A stretch of 64,000 bases of DNA from Sporosarcina sp. Marseille-Q4943 (GTDB taxonomy: Bacteria; Bacillota; Bacilli; Bacillales_A; Planococcaceae), in the NCBI RefSeq assembly GCF_943736995.1, contig NZ_CALSFT010000002.1, forward strand, positions 186,001 to 250,000, read 5' to 3'. A program made the translations under genes and the position numbers. The stretch's first letter is position 1. Every line of letters starts with the position of its first letter. Positions 41,647 through 51,058 of the stretch are shown piece by piece. Under the pieces are notes generated by a model that worked only from the letters and a program-made list of their open reading frames with translations, did not search any database and was not told where the DNA came from.

Positions 41647-43869
41647 ATGACATTAATTCGTGAAAAGATGAATGTGGCTGGCATACTGGAGAACTTGAAG
41701 GCGGAGTTCGGGAAATCACGATTAGTCGCACTGGAAGAATCCAGCGATAAATGGCTAGAACGCCATCCAGACGGTAGCAAATCAGATTGGGCGAAGGCGA
41801 TGATCTTGGAATCGCTTAGCCGTATCGACGAATTGGAGACGTATTGGACGTTTGTCGCAGCGCGGATTTATTTGCAGGAAGTTTATTCCCGCCAGGAACA
41901 GTTGCGAGGTGCAAAAGCTTATACGGATTTTGCAGACAATGTAGAGCGGCTCGTCAAGAAAGGCTTGTATACATCTGTTTTGATTGAAAAATATTCGCGG
42001 GAAGAATTGAAGCAGCTCGGCGAATTCCTAGAGCCGGAGCGGGATAATCAATTCACTTATATTGGTCTGAAGACGTTAATGGATCGGTACGTTGCGGTTG
42101 ATTTCAATAAACGGCCGGTCGAACTCCCGCAGGAACGTTGGCTCATTATTGCGATGACACTTATGCAAAATGAAACGGAGCACCGACTTGATAAAGTGGC
42201 GGAAGCGTATTGGGCGATGAGCAATCTCTATATGACCGTTGCGACGCCGACGCTTGCGAACGCGGGCAAGCCGCATGGACAGCTCTCCAGTTGCTTCATT
42301 GATACCGTCGATGATTCCCTTCAAGGTATCTATGACAGCAATACCGACATTGCCAATCTATCGAAATATGGTGGCGGCATCGGCGTTTACATGGGCAAAG
42401 TCCGTTCGCGCGGCTCTTCAATAAGAGGTTTCAAAGGGGCGTCAAGCGGTGTCCTTCCGTGGATCAAGCAACTGAACAACACGGCGGTAAGCGTTGATCA
42501 GCTCGGGCAACGACAAGGGGCGATCGCGGTTTATCTCGATGTATGGCATAAGGATATCTTCACATTCCTCGATCTCAAGTTGAACAACGGGGATGATCGC
42601 TTGCGTGCGCATGATATTTTCACCGGAGTCTGCTTGCCGGATCTTTTCATGGAGCAAGTCGAAGCACGCGGCGAATGGCATTTATTCGACCCGCATGAGG
42701 TGCGGACTGTGATGGGGTATTCGCTTGAGGATCATTATGATGAAACGAAGGGAAGTGGTTCATTCCGCGAGAAATACGAGGAATGTGTCAATCACCCTGA
42801 ATTGACGAAGGAAACCGTCCCGGCGATTGAAATCATGAAACGAATCATGCGCAGCCAGCTTGAAACAGGGACGCCATTTATGTTTTACCGTGATGAAGTA
42901 AACCGCGCCAATCCGAATAAGCATGAAGGGATGGTGTATTCGAGTAACCTTTGCACAGAAATCATGCAAAATATGAGTCCGACTGAGTTTGAATCTGTAA
43001 CGCTTGAAGACGATATTGTCGTAACACGCTCCAAACCGGGAGACTTCGTCGTTTGTAACTTGTCGTCCATCAATCTTGGACGTGCCGTACCCGCAGATGT
43101 ATTAGAGCGACTTATTACCATCCAAGTCCGCATGCTCGACAACGTCATCGATTTGAATAAAATTCCGGTCGTCCAGGCGCAACGGACGAATGGCCGATAC
43201 CGTGGCATTGGGCTCGGGACGTTCGGTTGGCACCATCTGCTCGCCTTGAAAAACATCCAATGGGAATCGGGTGAGGCGGTCGAATTTGCGGATGAACTCT
43301 ATGAGAAAATCGCCTATTTAACGATTAAAGCTTCGATGGAATTAGCGAGCGAAAAGGGAGCGTATCCTTTATTCGAAGGTTCGGATTGGCAGAACGGGGT
43401 TTATTTCGAACAACGTGGGTACGACTCGAAGGAATGGCGTGAACTGCGGATCGATGTGGCGACGAATGGCATCCGGAACGGATATCTAATGGCAGTTGCG
43501 CCGAATAGCTCGACGTCCGTCATCGCAGGATCTACAGCTTCCATCGATCCTATTTTCAAACCGTTTTATCACGAGGAAAAGAAAGACTACAAGTTGCCGG
43601 TCATTGCACCGGATTTGGACCATAACACATACGATGTGTACCGCCGCTCCGCGTATATTGTCGATCAGCGCTGGTCCATTAAGCAGAACGCGGCAAGACA
43701 GCGTCATATTGACCAAGCCATTTCGTTCAACGTCTACGTACCGAACAATATCCGCGCATCCGTCCTCCTTGATTTGCATTTGCAGGCATGGAAATCTGGG
43801 ATGAAAACGACGTATTACATGCGGTCGACTGCGTCCGATATCGAGGAGTGCGAATGGTGTCATTCCTGA
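41647..43869 (+). CDS. nrdA: Class I ribonucleoside-diphosphate reductase, large subunit
   Basis: 740 residues. Core motifs: TPTLANAGKPHGQLSSCF (first redox Cys), KYGGGIGVYMGKVRSRG, NLCTEIMQN (substrate/radical Cys), NLSSINLG, MAVAPNSSTSVIAGSTASIDP and the C-terminal CEWC redox pair. It reduces ribonucleoside diphosphates and so is not B12 dependent. No full ATP-cone is visible at the N-terminus. ATG 41647 has AAAGGAGG upstream. Sequence differs clearly from the B. subtilis NrdE type. Controlled by the B12 riboswitch. Confidence 0.9.
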   Translation: MTLIREKMNVAGILENLKAEFGKSRLVALEESSDKWLERHPDGSKSDWAKAMILESLSRIDELETYWTFVAARIYLQEVYSRQEQLRGAKAYTDFADNVERLVKKGLYTSVLIEKYSREELKQLGEFLEPERDNQFTYIGLKTLMDRYVAVDFNKRPVELPQERWLIIAMTLMQNETEHRLDKVAEAYWAMSNLYMTVATPTLANAGKPHGQLSSCFIDTVDDSLQGIYDSNTDIANLSKYGGGIGVYMGKVRSRGSSIRGFKGASSGVLPWIKQLNNTAVSVDQLGQRQGAIAVYLDVWHKDIFTFLDLKLNNGDDRLRAHDIFTGVCLPDLFMEQVEARGEWHLFDPHEVRTVMGYSLEDHYDETKGSGSFREKYEECVNHPELTKETVPAIEIMKRIMRSQLETGTPFMFYRDEVNRANPNKHEGMVYSSNLCTEIMQNMSPTEFESVTLEDDIVVTRSKPGDFVVCNLSSINLGRAVPADVLERLITIQVRMLDNVIDLNKIPVVQAQRTNGRYRGIGLGTFGWHHLLALKNIQWESGEAVEFADELYEKIAYLTIKASMELASEKGAYPLFEGSDWQNGVYFEQRGYDSKEWRELRIDVATNGIRNGYLMAVAPNSSTSVIAGSTASIDPIFKPFYHEEKKDYKLPVIAPDLDHNTYDVYRRSAYIVDQRWSIKQNAARQRHIDQAISFNVYVPNNIRASVLLDLHLQAWKSGMKTTYYMRSTASDIEECEWCHS

Positions 43870-44303
43870 TTGCCTATGCATCGTGGAGCGGCAATACGGA
43901 GGAAGTGGCGGAAATTGTGGAGGAGACGCTGCTTTCAGAAGGAATGGACGTGACTATGCATCGGATTGGAATCGGCCCGATACCTGAGCTGCGAAGATTC
44001 GATGCGATGATTATCGGTTCATTCACATGGGATAAGGGGGCAACGCCTGACGAAGTGAAGGATTTTGTTGCGGACATCGGCTACAAACCAAGAAACGTCT
44101 ACGTCTTCGGGACTGGAGATACGCAGTTTGGAGGGGATGAGCTCTTTTGCCATGCCGCTGTTAAACTGGCGCGGTTTTATGAGTCAGCAATTGAACCTCT
44201 TACAATCGAGCAAAGCCCTCGTGGCACGCAAGAAAAGAAAGTCATCGAATGGTCGAAAGGAGTTTTTCAACATTGGCGACACTTACACGCGTTAAAGTGC
44301 TGA
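43854..44303 (+). CDS. Flavodoxin-like protein in the ribonucleotide reductase operon
   Basis: 149 residues, flavodoxin fold: phosphate loop YASWSGNTEEVAE, then IIGSFTWDKGATPDEVKDF and VYVFGTGDTQFGGDELFCHA (57-loop and 90-loop type regions). It starts within the last codons of nrdA and overlaps the start of nrdB. Flavodoxin-type NrdI proteins activate manganese small subunits of class Ib enzymes; this one is longer and more like a classic flavodoxin, but its place suggests a similar redox role. Confidence 0.85.
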   Translation: MVSFLIAYASWSGNTEEVAEIVEETLLSEGMDVTMHRIGIGPIPELRRFDAMIIGSFTWDKGATPDEVKDFVADIGYKPRNVYVFGTGDTQFGGDELFCHAAVKLARFYESAIEPLTIEQSPRGTQEKKVIEWSKGVFQHWRHLHALKC

Positions 44304-45310
44304 ACCCGGCACATCCGAACAAATCAACAGCGATATTCGGTGGGAAAGCGAGCGGCATCCTGAATTGGAACGACCTTGCCCACCCTCATTTCTACACATT
44401 GCGACAAAAAATCCGCTCCCTTTTTTGGACGGCGAATGAAGTCGATATGACGCAGGACGTGAAACAATTTGCAAACTTGTCGAAAGCGGAGCAAGAGGCT
44501 TTCCTTAAGATTATCGGATTGCTTGCGACATTGGATGGCCCTCAAACCGTCATTGCGATGAAAATCGCGGATTTCGCAACAGATCCTTCGGTAAAATCAA
44601 TTATGGCAACGATCGCCGATCAGGAAAGCGAGCATAACCACAGCTACGCGTACGTTCTGTCATCGGTAACGACGTTGGACAAGCAAATGGCTTCATTTGA
44701 AATGGGCCGCACCGATGAAGTTCTTATGAAGCGGAACGAGCGAATCGTCGACATCTATAACGAATTCGCCGAGAACCCGACGATTGAAACGGTGTTGAAA
44801 GCGATGGTGTACACGACATTGCTGGAAGGATTGTTCTTCTACAGCGGCTTTGCGTTTTTCTATAATCTTGCGCGCCATCAGAAAATGGTCGGCACATCGA
44901 CGATGATTTCATACATCAATCGGGACGAATTGCAGCACGGCAAGGCGATCAGCGACATTTTTCGCGCTGCCCTTGCAGAAAACCCGGAGTACAATACCGA
45001 AGCTTTTACGGAGTGGATTTACGATCAATTCCGCCATTCAGTCGAGCAAGAAATCATATGGAGCCGGTATGTGCTAGGGGAGATCGATGGAATCGACCTT
45101 GACGAAATGGCGGGCTATGTGAAATATCGTGCGAATAAAATGCTTAGAATGCTTGGATTGAGTGAAATTTATCCGGAGTTTACCGACAATCCGATGAAAT
45201 GGATCCGTGCATATGTCGACAACTTCGACGACACGAAAACGGATTTCTTCGAACAGACGTCGAGGCAATATGTGAAAACGAGTGATTTGAACGGGTTTGA
45301 TGATTTATAA
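44273..45310 (+). CDS. nrdB: Class I ribonucleotide reductase, small subunit
   Basis: About 345 residues of the ferritin-like R2 family. Metal ligands are recognisable: D in ANEVD, the pair E and H in QESEHNHSY, E in EGLFFYSGF, and E/H in INRDELQHGK; the radical Tyr is present four residues after the first His. TTG 44273 follows GAAAGGAG by 10 bases; ATG 44249 is an alternative with 8 more residues. Together with nrdA it forms the reductase. Phenotypic class (di-iron or di-manganese) cannot be read from sequence. Confidence 0.88.
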   Translation: MATLTRVKVLNPAHPNKSTAIFGGKASGILNWNDLAHPHFYTLRQKIRSLFWTANEVDMTQDVKQFANLSKAEQEAFLKIIGLLATLDGPQTVIAMKIADFATDPSVKSIMATIADQESEHNHSYAYVLSSVTTLDKQMASFEMGRTDEVLMKRNERIVDIYNEFAENPTIETVLKAMVYTTLLEGLFFYSGFAFFYNLARHQKMVGTSTMISYINRDELQHGKAISDIFRAALAENPEYNTEAFTEWIYDQFRHSVEQEIIWSRYVLGEIDGIDLDEMAGYVKYRANKMLRMLGLSEIYPEFTDNPMKWIRAYVDNFDDTKTDFFEQTSRQYVKTSDLNGFDDL

Positions 45311-45348
45311 TTAGTATAACGGTTTCGGTTGAAGTGGAGAAAACACAT

Positions 45349-45380
45349 AAACGCACAGTACATTGCATCTGTGCGTTTTT
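45349..45380 (+). terminator. Terminator of the nrd operon
   Basis: Perfect 10-bp stem AAACGCACAG / CTGTGCGTTT with a 10-base loop and T-run. Confidence 0.92.
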
Positions 45381-45409
45381 ACTTGCCATTTTTTATTGTC
45401 AGCATCCCG

Positions 45410-45610
45410 TTAAGGGTTTAGCGTTTTCTTTCTTTTATAGAACACGTAAATTGCATTACCTGCAACTACTAATGCAAAAATGGACAGATACCCTATCGCA
45501 AATGTTAGGTTCAGCTCGCGTCTAACAACAAGGATTCCAAAAAAAGTCCCAAGAAGTGCCATTAAAGCGAGTTTACTTAATCTCCACTCGGAATGTGAAA
45601 GTATCTTCAT
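45410..45610 (-). CDS. Small two-helix membrane protein
   Basis: 66 residues: transmembrane segments at about 11-27 and 38-57 and a basic tail FYKRKKTLNP. Layout like the 70-residue protein at 19.4 kb. Function unknown. GGGGCG is the only weak ribosome-like site before the ATG. Confidence 0.55.
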   Translation of the reverse strand: MKILSHSEWRLSKLALMALLGTFFGILVVRRELNLTFAIGYLSIFALVVAGNAIYVFYKRKKTLNP

Positions 45611-45681
45611 TTTTTACGCCCCTTTCTCACCCTGTACCGAACCCATTAATTTTAGTAACCCGCGTTCTTACTTTTTCCTCT

Positions 45682-46350
45682 TCAATTTTCGTTCGCTACG
45701 GCTTCAATGCCATCCAGCCGCTTCAGAAATGTTTTTCTCCAGCTCTCTGACAACTCTTCCAACTTCAAGAGAGGCCTGATTCCATCCAAGTCATCTTTAT
45801 CATGATACATGAGACGATTTGCCTCGGTCACGGTTATGGCTAAAGTGGGCCGCGAAACATGAACCAACTCGTCGGAAGGGGAGACGATTCCTTCCTTCAA
45901 CACACGGAAATAATAACCTGTATAGCCTGTGTTTTGTACGAGTAAAGGCATGTCTTTGCGTTCATGGATAAGAGACAGCTTGAAACAAGGCTGACGCGGT
46001 TGGCTCACTTGGACGATGGCTTCCCCGATTTGGAATGAATCCCCAATGCATACTTCGTCCTCCGTCAATCCTTGAAGTGTCAAATTTTCGCCGAATGCAC
46101 CAGGTTGCAACTGCTTTCCTAACTCTTTTTCCCAATACGAATAATGCTCGAACTGATATACACAAACAGCCTTATCTTTCCCGCCATGATTGACGAGATC
46201 GCCTTGCCCGTCTCCGGTAAAATTCAGTGTGGATAATAAAACGGGCTCCGAAACCGGCTTTTTATGAATTCCGGTCGTTATTTCCTTTTTCCCGAATTGC
46301 ACATCTTGCGGTTTGCCGACATTCAATGAATGGATTTCGATTTTCTGCAT
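45682..46350 (-). CDS. MOSC-domain protein (YiiM-like)
   Basis: 222 residues with the MOSC core: DLVNHGGKDKAVCVYQFEHYSYWEKELG, PGAFGENLTLQGL, and the conserved Cys in QPRQPCFKL; the C-terminal three-helix extension (LAITVTEANRLMYHDKDDLDGIRPLLKLEELSESW) matches the YiiM/YuaD type. Uses a molybdenum cofactor to reduce N-hydroxylated compounds. That fits the organism having the Moco cluster at 51.8-58 kb. Confidence 0.85.
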   Translation of the reverse strand: MQKIEIHSLNVGKPQDVQFGKKEITTGIHKKPVSEPVLLSTLNFTGDGQGDLVNHGGKDKAVCVYQFEHYSYWEKELGKQLQPGAFGENLTLQGLTEDEVCIGDSFQIGEAIVQVSQPRQPCFKLSLIHERKDMPLLVQNTGYTGYYFRVLKEGIVSPSDELVHVSRPTLAITVTEANRLMYHDKDDLDGIRPLLKLEELSESWRKTFLKRLDGIEAVANEN

Positions 46351-46386
46351 GAGTTATTCACTCCTTTATATAAATATTCTATTCAA

Positions 46387-46467
46387 TCAAGTGAAAAATA
46401 TTTTGTAGGCAAAGATGACAATCGCCCCGATACAGACTCCTATAAAAAACCTAAGTGCTTGCTTCAA
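46387..46467 (-). CDS. Possible 26-residue membrane peptide
   Basis: A TTG one base after the permease stop starts MKQALRFFIGVCIGAIVIFAY, then a KIFFT end: a short basic start and one hydrophobic helix. No separate ribosome site, so it would rely on coupling to the permease gene. Too short to judge by homology; placement and composition make it plausible. Confidence 0.35.
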   Translation of the reverse strand: MKQALRFFIGVCIGAIVIFAYKIFFT

Positions 46468-46468
46468 C

Positions 46469-47176
46469 TCAATCGACCATTCGTTTTCGATAGATGACAA
46501 CCGTCGATATAATAGCTGCAATGACCCATCCTAAAATGATAGCTAATTCGACAAGCACGCCCGAGAAGCCAGCCCCCGCCTCCACTTTTGTCGCCAATTC
46601 AATTAATTGCAAGTTCGGCAAATAAGTAGCCGCTTTTAAAAACGGATATTCCGCCACAATCATTGGAATGAACGAGCCAAGCGAAAAGATGAGGATAACC
46701 GGCATGACGATGACAGACGCCTCCAAAACCGACTTCGAATAGAGGCCGAGCAGCGTCCCTAATGCAATATAGAAGAATGAAGATAAGACGACCGCCACGA
46801 CAATGACTGCAATGTTAGCAGGTTTATATTCTGCTAAATAGGCAGTGAAAAAGACGATAACCATCGTAAAAATGAATGTCAACAAGCTTTTTCCGCCGAG
46901 GATTTCGGCCGTGCTAGCTGGGGATAGCATGAGACCGCGCAATGTGTTTTTTTCTTTCTCCTCAGCAATCAAACAACATTGGACAAATGCGGCTACCATT
47001 CCAAACGTCATATTGATAAGCATGTAATGAGATTCAATCGAGTCAACTCCCATTCGACCGTAAAAAGCGGCTAAAAACAGGGGGACGAAGATGACCGTCG
47101 ATACCGCAAAGTTCCGTGAAAAATCCTTAAAGTCTTTCTGAAATATCGCATTCATGCGTTTCAATGAAATCATCAT
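46469..47176 (-). CDS. ABC-2 type permease
   Basis: 235 residues, six hydrophobic segments of the ABC-2 export permease type (NatB/YhfJ-like): KDFKDFSRNFAVSTVIFVPLFLAAFYG, AEEKEKNTLRGLMLSPASTAEILGGKSLLTF. Pairs with the ATPase gene just upstream (4-base overlap). Regulated probably by the LytTR protein encoded further upstream. Substrate (drug, peptide antibiotic or Na+) unknown. Confidence 0.83.
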   Translation of the reverse strand: MMISLKRMNAIFQKDFKDFSRNFAVSTVIFVPLFLAAFYGRMGVDSIESHYMLINMTFGMVAAFVQCCLIAEEKEKNTLRGLMLSPASTAEILGGKSLLTFIFTMVIVFFTAYLAEYKPANIAVIVVAVVLSSFFYIALGTLLGLYSKSVLEASVIVMPVILIFSLGSFIPMIVAEYPFLKAATYLPNLQLIELATKVEAGAGFSGVLVELAIILGWVIAAIISTVVIYRKRMVD

Positions 47177-48021
47177 GCCAATTTCCTCCCTGTCACTTGT
47201 ACGAAAATATCACCTAATGTCGGTTCGTTCGAATGGATTGTAACGACTTGATTCGTATTCATATACTCAAATAATTGATTTGCACCTTCAGAGCCTGCGG
47301 GCAAGATCACTTTTTCTTCATTTGTCAATTCTACTGTAATTGTCGAATCGGAGTAGCTCTTTTTCAATTTATCCGGTGTGCCCAGAAGCTGGATTTTCCC
47401 TTTATTTAGGAAGGCGACCCTGTCACAGAGAGATTCTGCTTCATGCATATCATGCGTCGTCAGGAAAATCGTCGTTCCTTTTTCATTCAGAGCCCGCAAA
47501 CCTTCATGGATATGAAGAGAATTCGTCGGGTCGAGCGCGGACGTCGGCTCGTCGAGGAATAGCAATTCCGGTTCGTGAATCAAAGTCCTTGCAAGTGTCA
47601 CACGTTGCGTCATTCCTTTTGATAAAGTCGACACTTTCTTCGATTTCTCTTGTTTCAAATTGACAGTGTCAAGCACCTCATCAATTTTTGAGTGTGGCAC
47701 CTCATATAAATCGCAATACAGTTTTAGGTTATCGTAGATCGATAGCCTTCCATATAAGCCGCTAGTATCTGTCAGCACCCCGAACCGCCTGCGGTACTCT
47801 GATTTCTTAAGCTGCGAAACGGGTTCTCCGAACACTTTCGCAATACCGCTAGTAGGTGTTAATTGGCCGGTCAAAATTTTAATCGTCGTCGTTTTTCCCG
47901 ATCCACTTGGTCCTAGAAAACCGAAAATTTCCCCTTTCTTCACTTGGAAGTCGACACTTTCAATTGCTGTTTGGTTTGCAAAGACTTTTGCTAAACTGTT
48001 CACCTCAATAATGCTATCCAT
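47173..48021 (-). CDS. ABC transporter ATPase (NatA/CcmA-type)
   Basis: 282 residues. Walker A GPSGSGKTTT, signature LSKGMTQRVTLA, Walker B LLFLDEP, H-loop TTHD, and a C-terminal DUF4162-like extension (VELTNEEKVILPAGSEGANQLFEYMNT). ATG 48021 is chosen with AGGAGG six bases before it; a longer reading begins with an unlikely hydrophobic stretch. Works with the permease of the next gene. Confidence 0.87.
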   Translation of the reverse strand: MDSIIEVNSLAKVFANQTAIESVDFQVKKGEIFGFLGPSGSGKTTTIKILTGQLTPTSGIAKVFGEPVSQLKKSEYRRRFGVLTDTSGLYGRLSIYDNLKLYCDLYEVPHSKIDEVLDTVNLKQEKSKKVSTLSKGMTQRVTLARTLIHEPELLFLDEPTSALDPTNSLHIHEGLRALNEKGTTIFLTTHDMHEAESLCDRVAFLNKGKIQLLGTPDKLKKSYSDSTITVELTNEEKVILPAGSEGANQLFEYMNTNQVVTIHSNEPTLGDIFVQVTGRKLA

Positions 48022-48254
48022 TCCCATCCTCCTATTTCTTATTTGTACCTTCAGAATAAGTGAAAATAAAATTAACAACATCAATTCTCGGATGAAAAGA
48101 GTCTAGTAGAGGGCGAATAGAGCGATATTCCAGGTGAATGGATCGTGAATGGTAGTAGATTTCCCGGTGCAAATAATGAACGGAGCATTCCCCAGGATGA
48201 ATCGTCGGATTCTGTCAGTATATTTCCGAGGAAATAATACAATTTTCTACAAAG

Positions 48255-49277
48255 TCAGAGTCCAAGCATCTCTTTTAGCTCTACCATCTTTGTTTTCGAT
48301 AAAGGAATTGTCGATTTTTCACTGTTATCCAAAACAAGGCTGTAACTGTTTCTCGTCCAAGTGATTACCTCCCGAACTTTTTGCAAATTCACGATGTACG
48401 ATCGGTGGCAGCGAAAGAAGCCGAAGGGGAGTAAACGCGCTTCCAATTCATTCAACGTAGAAGGGGAAGGGAAGGATTCCCCCTTAATATGTAAAAAGGA
48501 TTGTCCTTCATTGCTTTCAATATAATCTATTTCCGGCGGCTCGAATAAGACGATTTTTTCATTGACCTTCGTAGGAATCTTTTCGAAACGGACAGGTGAT
48601 ATGGATTCTGCAACGGGAGAAGAGTTTTCAATCTCCCTATTTGATTCTTCATCCGCTTCGATTTGGACGGTATGCAGCCCATTTTCGTCCAAGCGGAAGA
48701 TGTGATCGGCAGCTGTGACTGCGCTTTCCATATTTCCCGTTAATATGAATGCGCTGCGGCCCTCTTGTTTCAGCCGTTGCAGTACGGAAAGGAGGATCCG
48801 TTTTGATTCCAAATCAAGATTTTGGTCAGGTTCTTCAAAGATATGGATTGCTGCATTCTGCATGAGTGAGCAGGCAAGCTGGACACGTTTTCTTTCCGAA
48901 TAAGATAAATGCTTTATTTTCACCCGGCGTTTTGAATCCAATTGAACGGTTTGGATAACTTCCCCGATTGGCTTGTTTGATAGGTAAAGCCGCTTCGTGA
49001 ATTGGATCATTTCTTCAACGGATAACCGTTCATAGAGGCCATCGTGTAGAAAGTAGAAGCCGATTTTTGATTTGTTTTCTGAAATGCCGCTTTCCCCAAT
49101 TCGAATTTCACCATTCGACAGCTTTGATTTTTCAAGCAACAGTTCAATTAGCTGCTCGCGGACGTTGACACTCGAATAAACGGCAACTAATTTTCCCGGT
49201 TCTATCGACAAATCAAATGCAGGAAAGACTACGGAATCATGAATCCGTTTTTCCGCATTAATAAATTGAAGTGACAC
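48255..49277 (-). CDS. LytTR transcriptional regulator fused to a degenerate ABC ATPase domain
   Basis: 340 residues. Residues about 1-215 are ABC-ATPase-like: signature LSYSERKRVQLA and Walker B IHIFEEPDQNLD are seen, but the P-loop GxxGxGKST is replaced by YSSVNVREQL, so it probably does not hydrolyse ATP normally. Residues about 235-340 are a LytTR DNA-binding domain (IVLFEPPEIDYIESNEGQSFLHIKG, FFRCHRSYIVNL, IPLSKTKMVELKEML). Such fusions are known beside ABC-2 transporters. It likely senses or regulates the adjacent ABC pair. Confidence 0.82.
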   Translation of the reverse strand: MSLQFINAEKRIHDSVVFPAFDLSIEPGKLVAVYSSVNVREQLIELLLEKSKLSNGEIRIGESGISENKSKIGFYFLHDGLYERLSVEEMIQFTKRLYLSNKPIGEVIQTVQLDSKRRVKIKHLSYSERKRVQLACSLMQNAAIHIFEEPDQNLDLESKRILLSVLQRLKQEGRSAFILTGNMESAVTAADHIFRLDENGLHTVQIEADEESNREIENSSPVAESISPVRFEKIPTKVNEKIVLFEPPEIDYIESNEGQSFLHIKGESFPSPSTLNELEARLLPFGFFRCHRSYIVNLQKVREVITWTRNSYSLVLDNSEKSTIPLSKTKMVELKEMLGL

Positions 49278-49530
49278 ACAACATCCCCCGTTTATAAGTC
49301 TAGTTAGTTAGAAGTATTATACCAGTTATTTCAAATATGAATGAGCAATCATTAAAAATAGACAACTATTTCGAATATGCCTCGATTTTACGGGAAAACC
49401 CTTATAAAACTATTCTGATTAGTAGATAACGTGTAGAATAAGGATAGAAAGGTTTAATCCTTATTTCTGTATAGAAGATTGTCCGTAAATACACGTAAAG
49501 ATAAAAAGTTGTCCATAGGGAGCAATGGTG

Positions 49531-50004
49531 ATGAAAGATCGGGTGGGATTTAATTACGAGCAAGAAATTGAGCGTTTGAAAGAGTTATTCGGATTCGACT
49601 TCGTCGGCATTGCGCTCGTCCAATCGCCGGAACGCGGATTTGAATTGAGATGGTCGTTTGTGACGGGGAATCGGAACGAGCGCTATCGACGCATTACATT
49701 GCAATCGGGCAAAGGACTGGCAGGACTCGTCTTCAAGACGGGAAAGCCGATGTTTGTCGGGGATGTGGATAATGAATGGAGCGGCGACAATCTGTTTAAT
49801 TATCCAATTGTTGCAACGGAAGGGCTCAAGAGCTTCGGTGCGATTCCCCTCTATAAATACAATCGTGTAAAAGGCGTATTACTCGTCGGATACCGGACGG
49901 GCGGGAAGCTGACGGATGTGCAGTTTGAGAAATTCAAGCAGGAGATCGGAGAGGAGTTCGGTCCATTTTACAATAAGGAGATGGTGAACGATGAGTCGGA
50001 CTGA
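49531..50004 (+). CDS. nreA: GAF-domain nitrate sensor NreA
   Basis: 157 residues, single GAF domain: ERLKELFGFDFVGIALVQ, GKGLAGLVFKTGKPMFV, IPLYKYNRVKGVLLVGY. In staphylococci NreA binds nitrate and releases inhibition of NreB. ATG 49531 preferred (GGGAG 8 bases upstream) over ATG 49525. Stop overlaps the nreB start region. The 250-bp stretch upstream holds AT-rich sequence with no clear Fnr-type site to my eye. Confidence 0.85.
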   Translation: MKDRVGFNYEQEIERLKELFGFDFVGIALVQSPERGFELRWSFVTGNRNERYRRITLQSGKGLAGLVFKTGKPMFVGDVDNEWSGDNLFNYPIVATEGLKSFGAIPLYKYNRVKGVLLVGYRTGGKLTDVQFEKFKQEIGEEFGPFYNKEMVNDESD

Positions 50005-51058
50005 GAATGTGCAGTTGTCAGATCTGTTAATGAAACTATACGGGAATTCCGATGAAGCCATCTTCTTTTTTGATCGGCAAGGGAAAGTGTTAGCAATGAA
50101 TTCTTCGGCGGAAGAGATCTTGGATAAAGATGTCTACGATCAGATGATGGTGGGTAGCACCGGAGCGATTTGCAAAGCGTGCAAAGGCTATACGAGCTCC
50201 GAGGAACCGTTGACATGCCTCTCTTGTTATATGGCCAACCCGGACGAGGACATCAGCTCCTTCCAAGTATATTTCGATACGAAAGGTAGAGGCGTCATCC
50301 CTTATTCCGGGAGCATCCAGACGATTGATGCAAAGACGGGAATCCGTGTCTTCATGCTGAGGGATTTGACCCACCAATTCAAGACGCAAGAAGAATTGAA
50401 TCAGAAGCTGATGATGAAGCGGGTAATTAAAGCGCAGGAGGACGAGCGGAAACGACTTTCGCGCGAGCTTCATGATAGCGTGGCGCAAGAAATGCTCAGT
50501 TCATTAGTCGATTTACGCGTCTTGAAATATATGAACATCGAAGAGGACGTATTGAAGAAAGTGCAGCAGACGGAAGGCTCGCTCATGCGGTTATTGGATG
50601 ATATCCGCCATCTATCGGTCGAACTGCGGCCTGCCACGCTCGATGATCTCGGGTTGGAAGCCGCTTTCCGCACACACTTCAAATGGGTTGAAAAGAACTA
50701 TGGCCTCAAGATACATTTCCATCCTGAGCTTGAATCCAAACGGTATGAAGGCGAAATTGAGACGGTCGTCTACCGTATCTGTCAGGAATCGGTGTTCAAC
50801 GCGTTGAAATATGCGGAAGTCGATGAACTGGTTGTCCGGTTGTATGAAGCAGATGGATTGCTTCATTTACTAGTCATGGATGAAGGAAAAGGGTTCGAGT
50901 TGAAAAATATGGACCCGAAAGGTACGGGGTTAGGCATTTATGGCATGAAAGAACGAGCGGAACTCGTTGACGGTCGTTTTCAAATCCGTTCCGAAATCGG
51001 GAAAGGGACTGTCATCCAGTTGGAAGTCCCGGTTGTTAAAGGAGGAGTTGACGATTGA
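49991..51058 (+). CDS. nreB: Oxygen-sensing histidine kinase NreB
   Basis: 355 residues. N-terminal PAS-like domain with four Cys at 61, 64, 76 and 79 (CKAC...CLSC), the pattern that holds a 4Fe-4S cluster in Staphylococcus NreB. Then a HisKA_3 domain with phospho-acceptor in [15 protein letters not shown] and a GHKL ATPase with DEGKGFE and [15 protein letters not shown]. No membrane helices, so it is cytoplasmic, as expected. Overlaps nreC by 4 bases. Confidence 0.92.
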   Translation: MSRTENVQLSDLLMKLYGNSDEAIFFFDRQGKVLAMNSSAEEILDKDVYDQMMVGSTGAICKACKGYTSSEEPLTCLSCYMANPDEDISSFQVYFDTKGRGVIPYSGSIQTIDAKTGIRVFMLRDLTHQFKTQEELNQKLMMKRVIKAQEDERKRLSRELHDSVAQEMLSSLVDLRVLKYMNIEEDVLKKVQQTEGSLMRLLDDIRHLSVELRPATLDDLGLEAAFRTHFKWVEKNYGLKIHFHPELESKRYEGEIETVVYRICQESVFNALKYAEVDELVVRLYEADGLLHLLVMDEGKGFELKNMDPKGTGLGIYGMKERAELVDGRFQIRSEIGKGTVIQLEVPVVKGGVDD

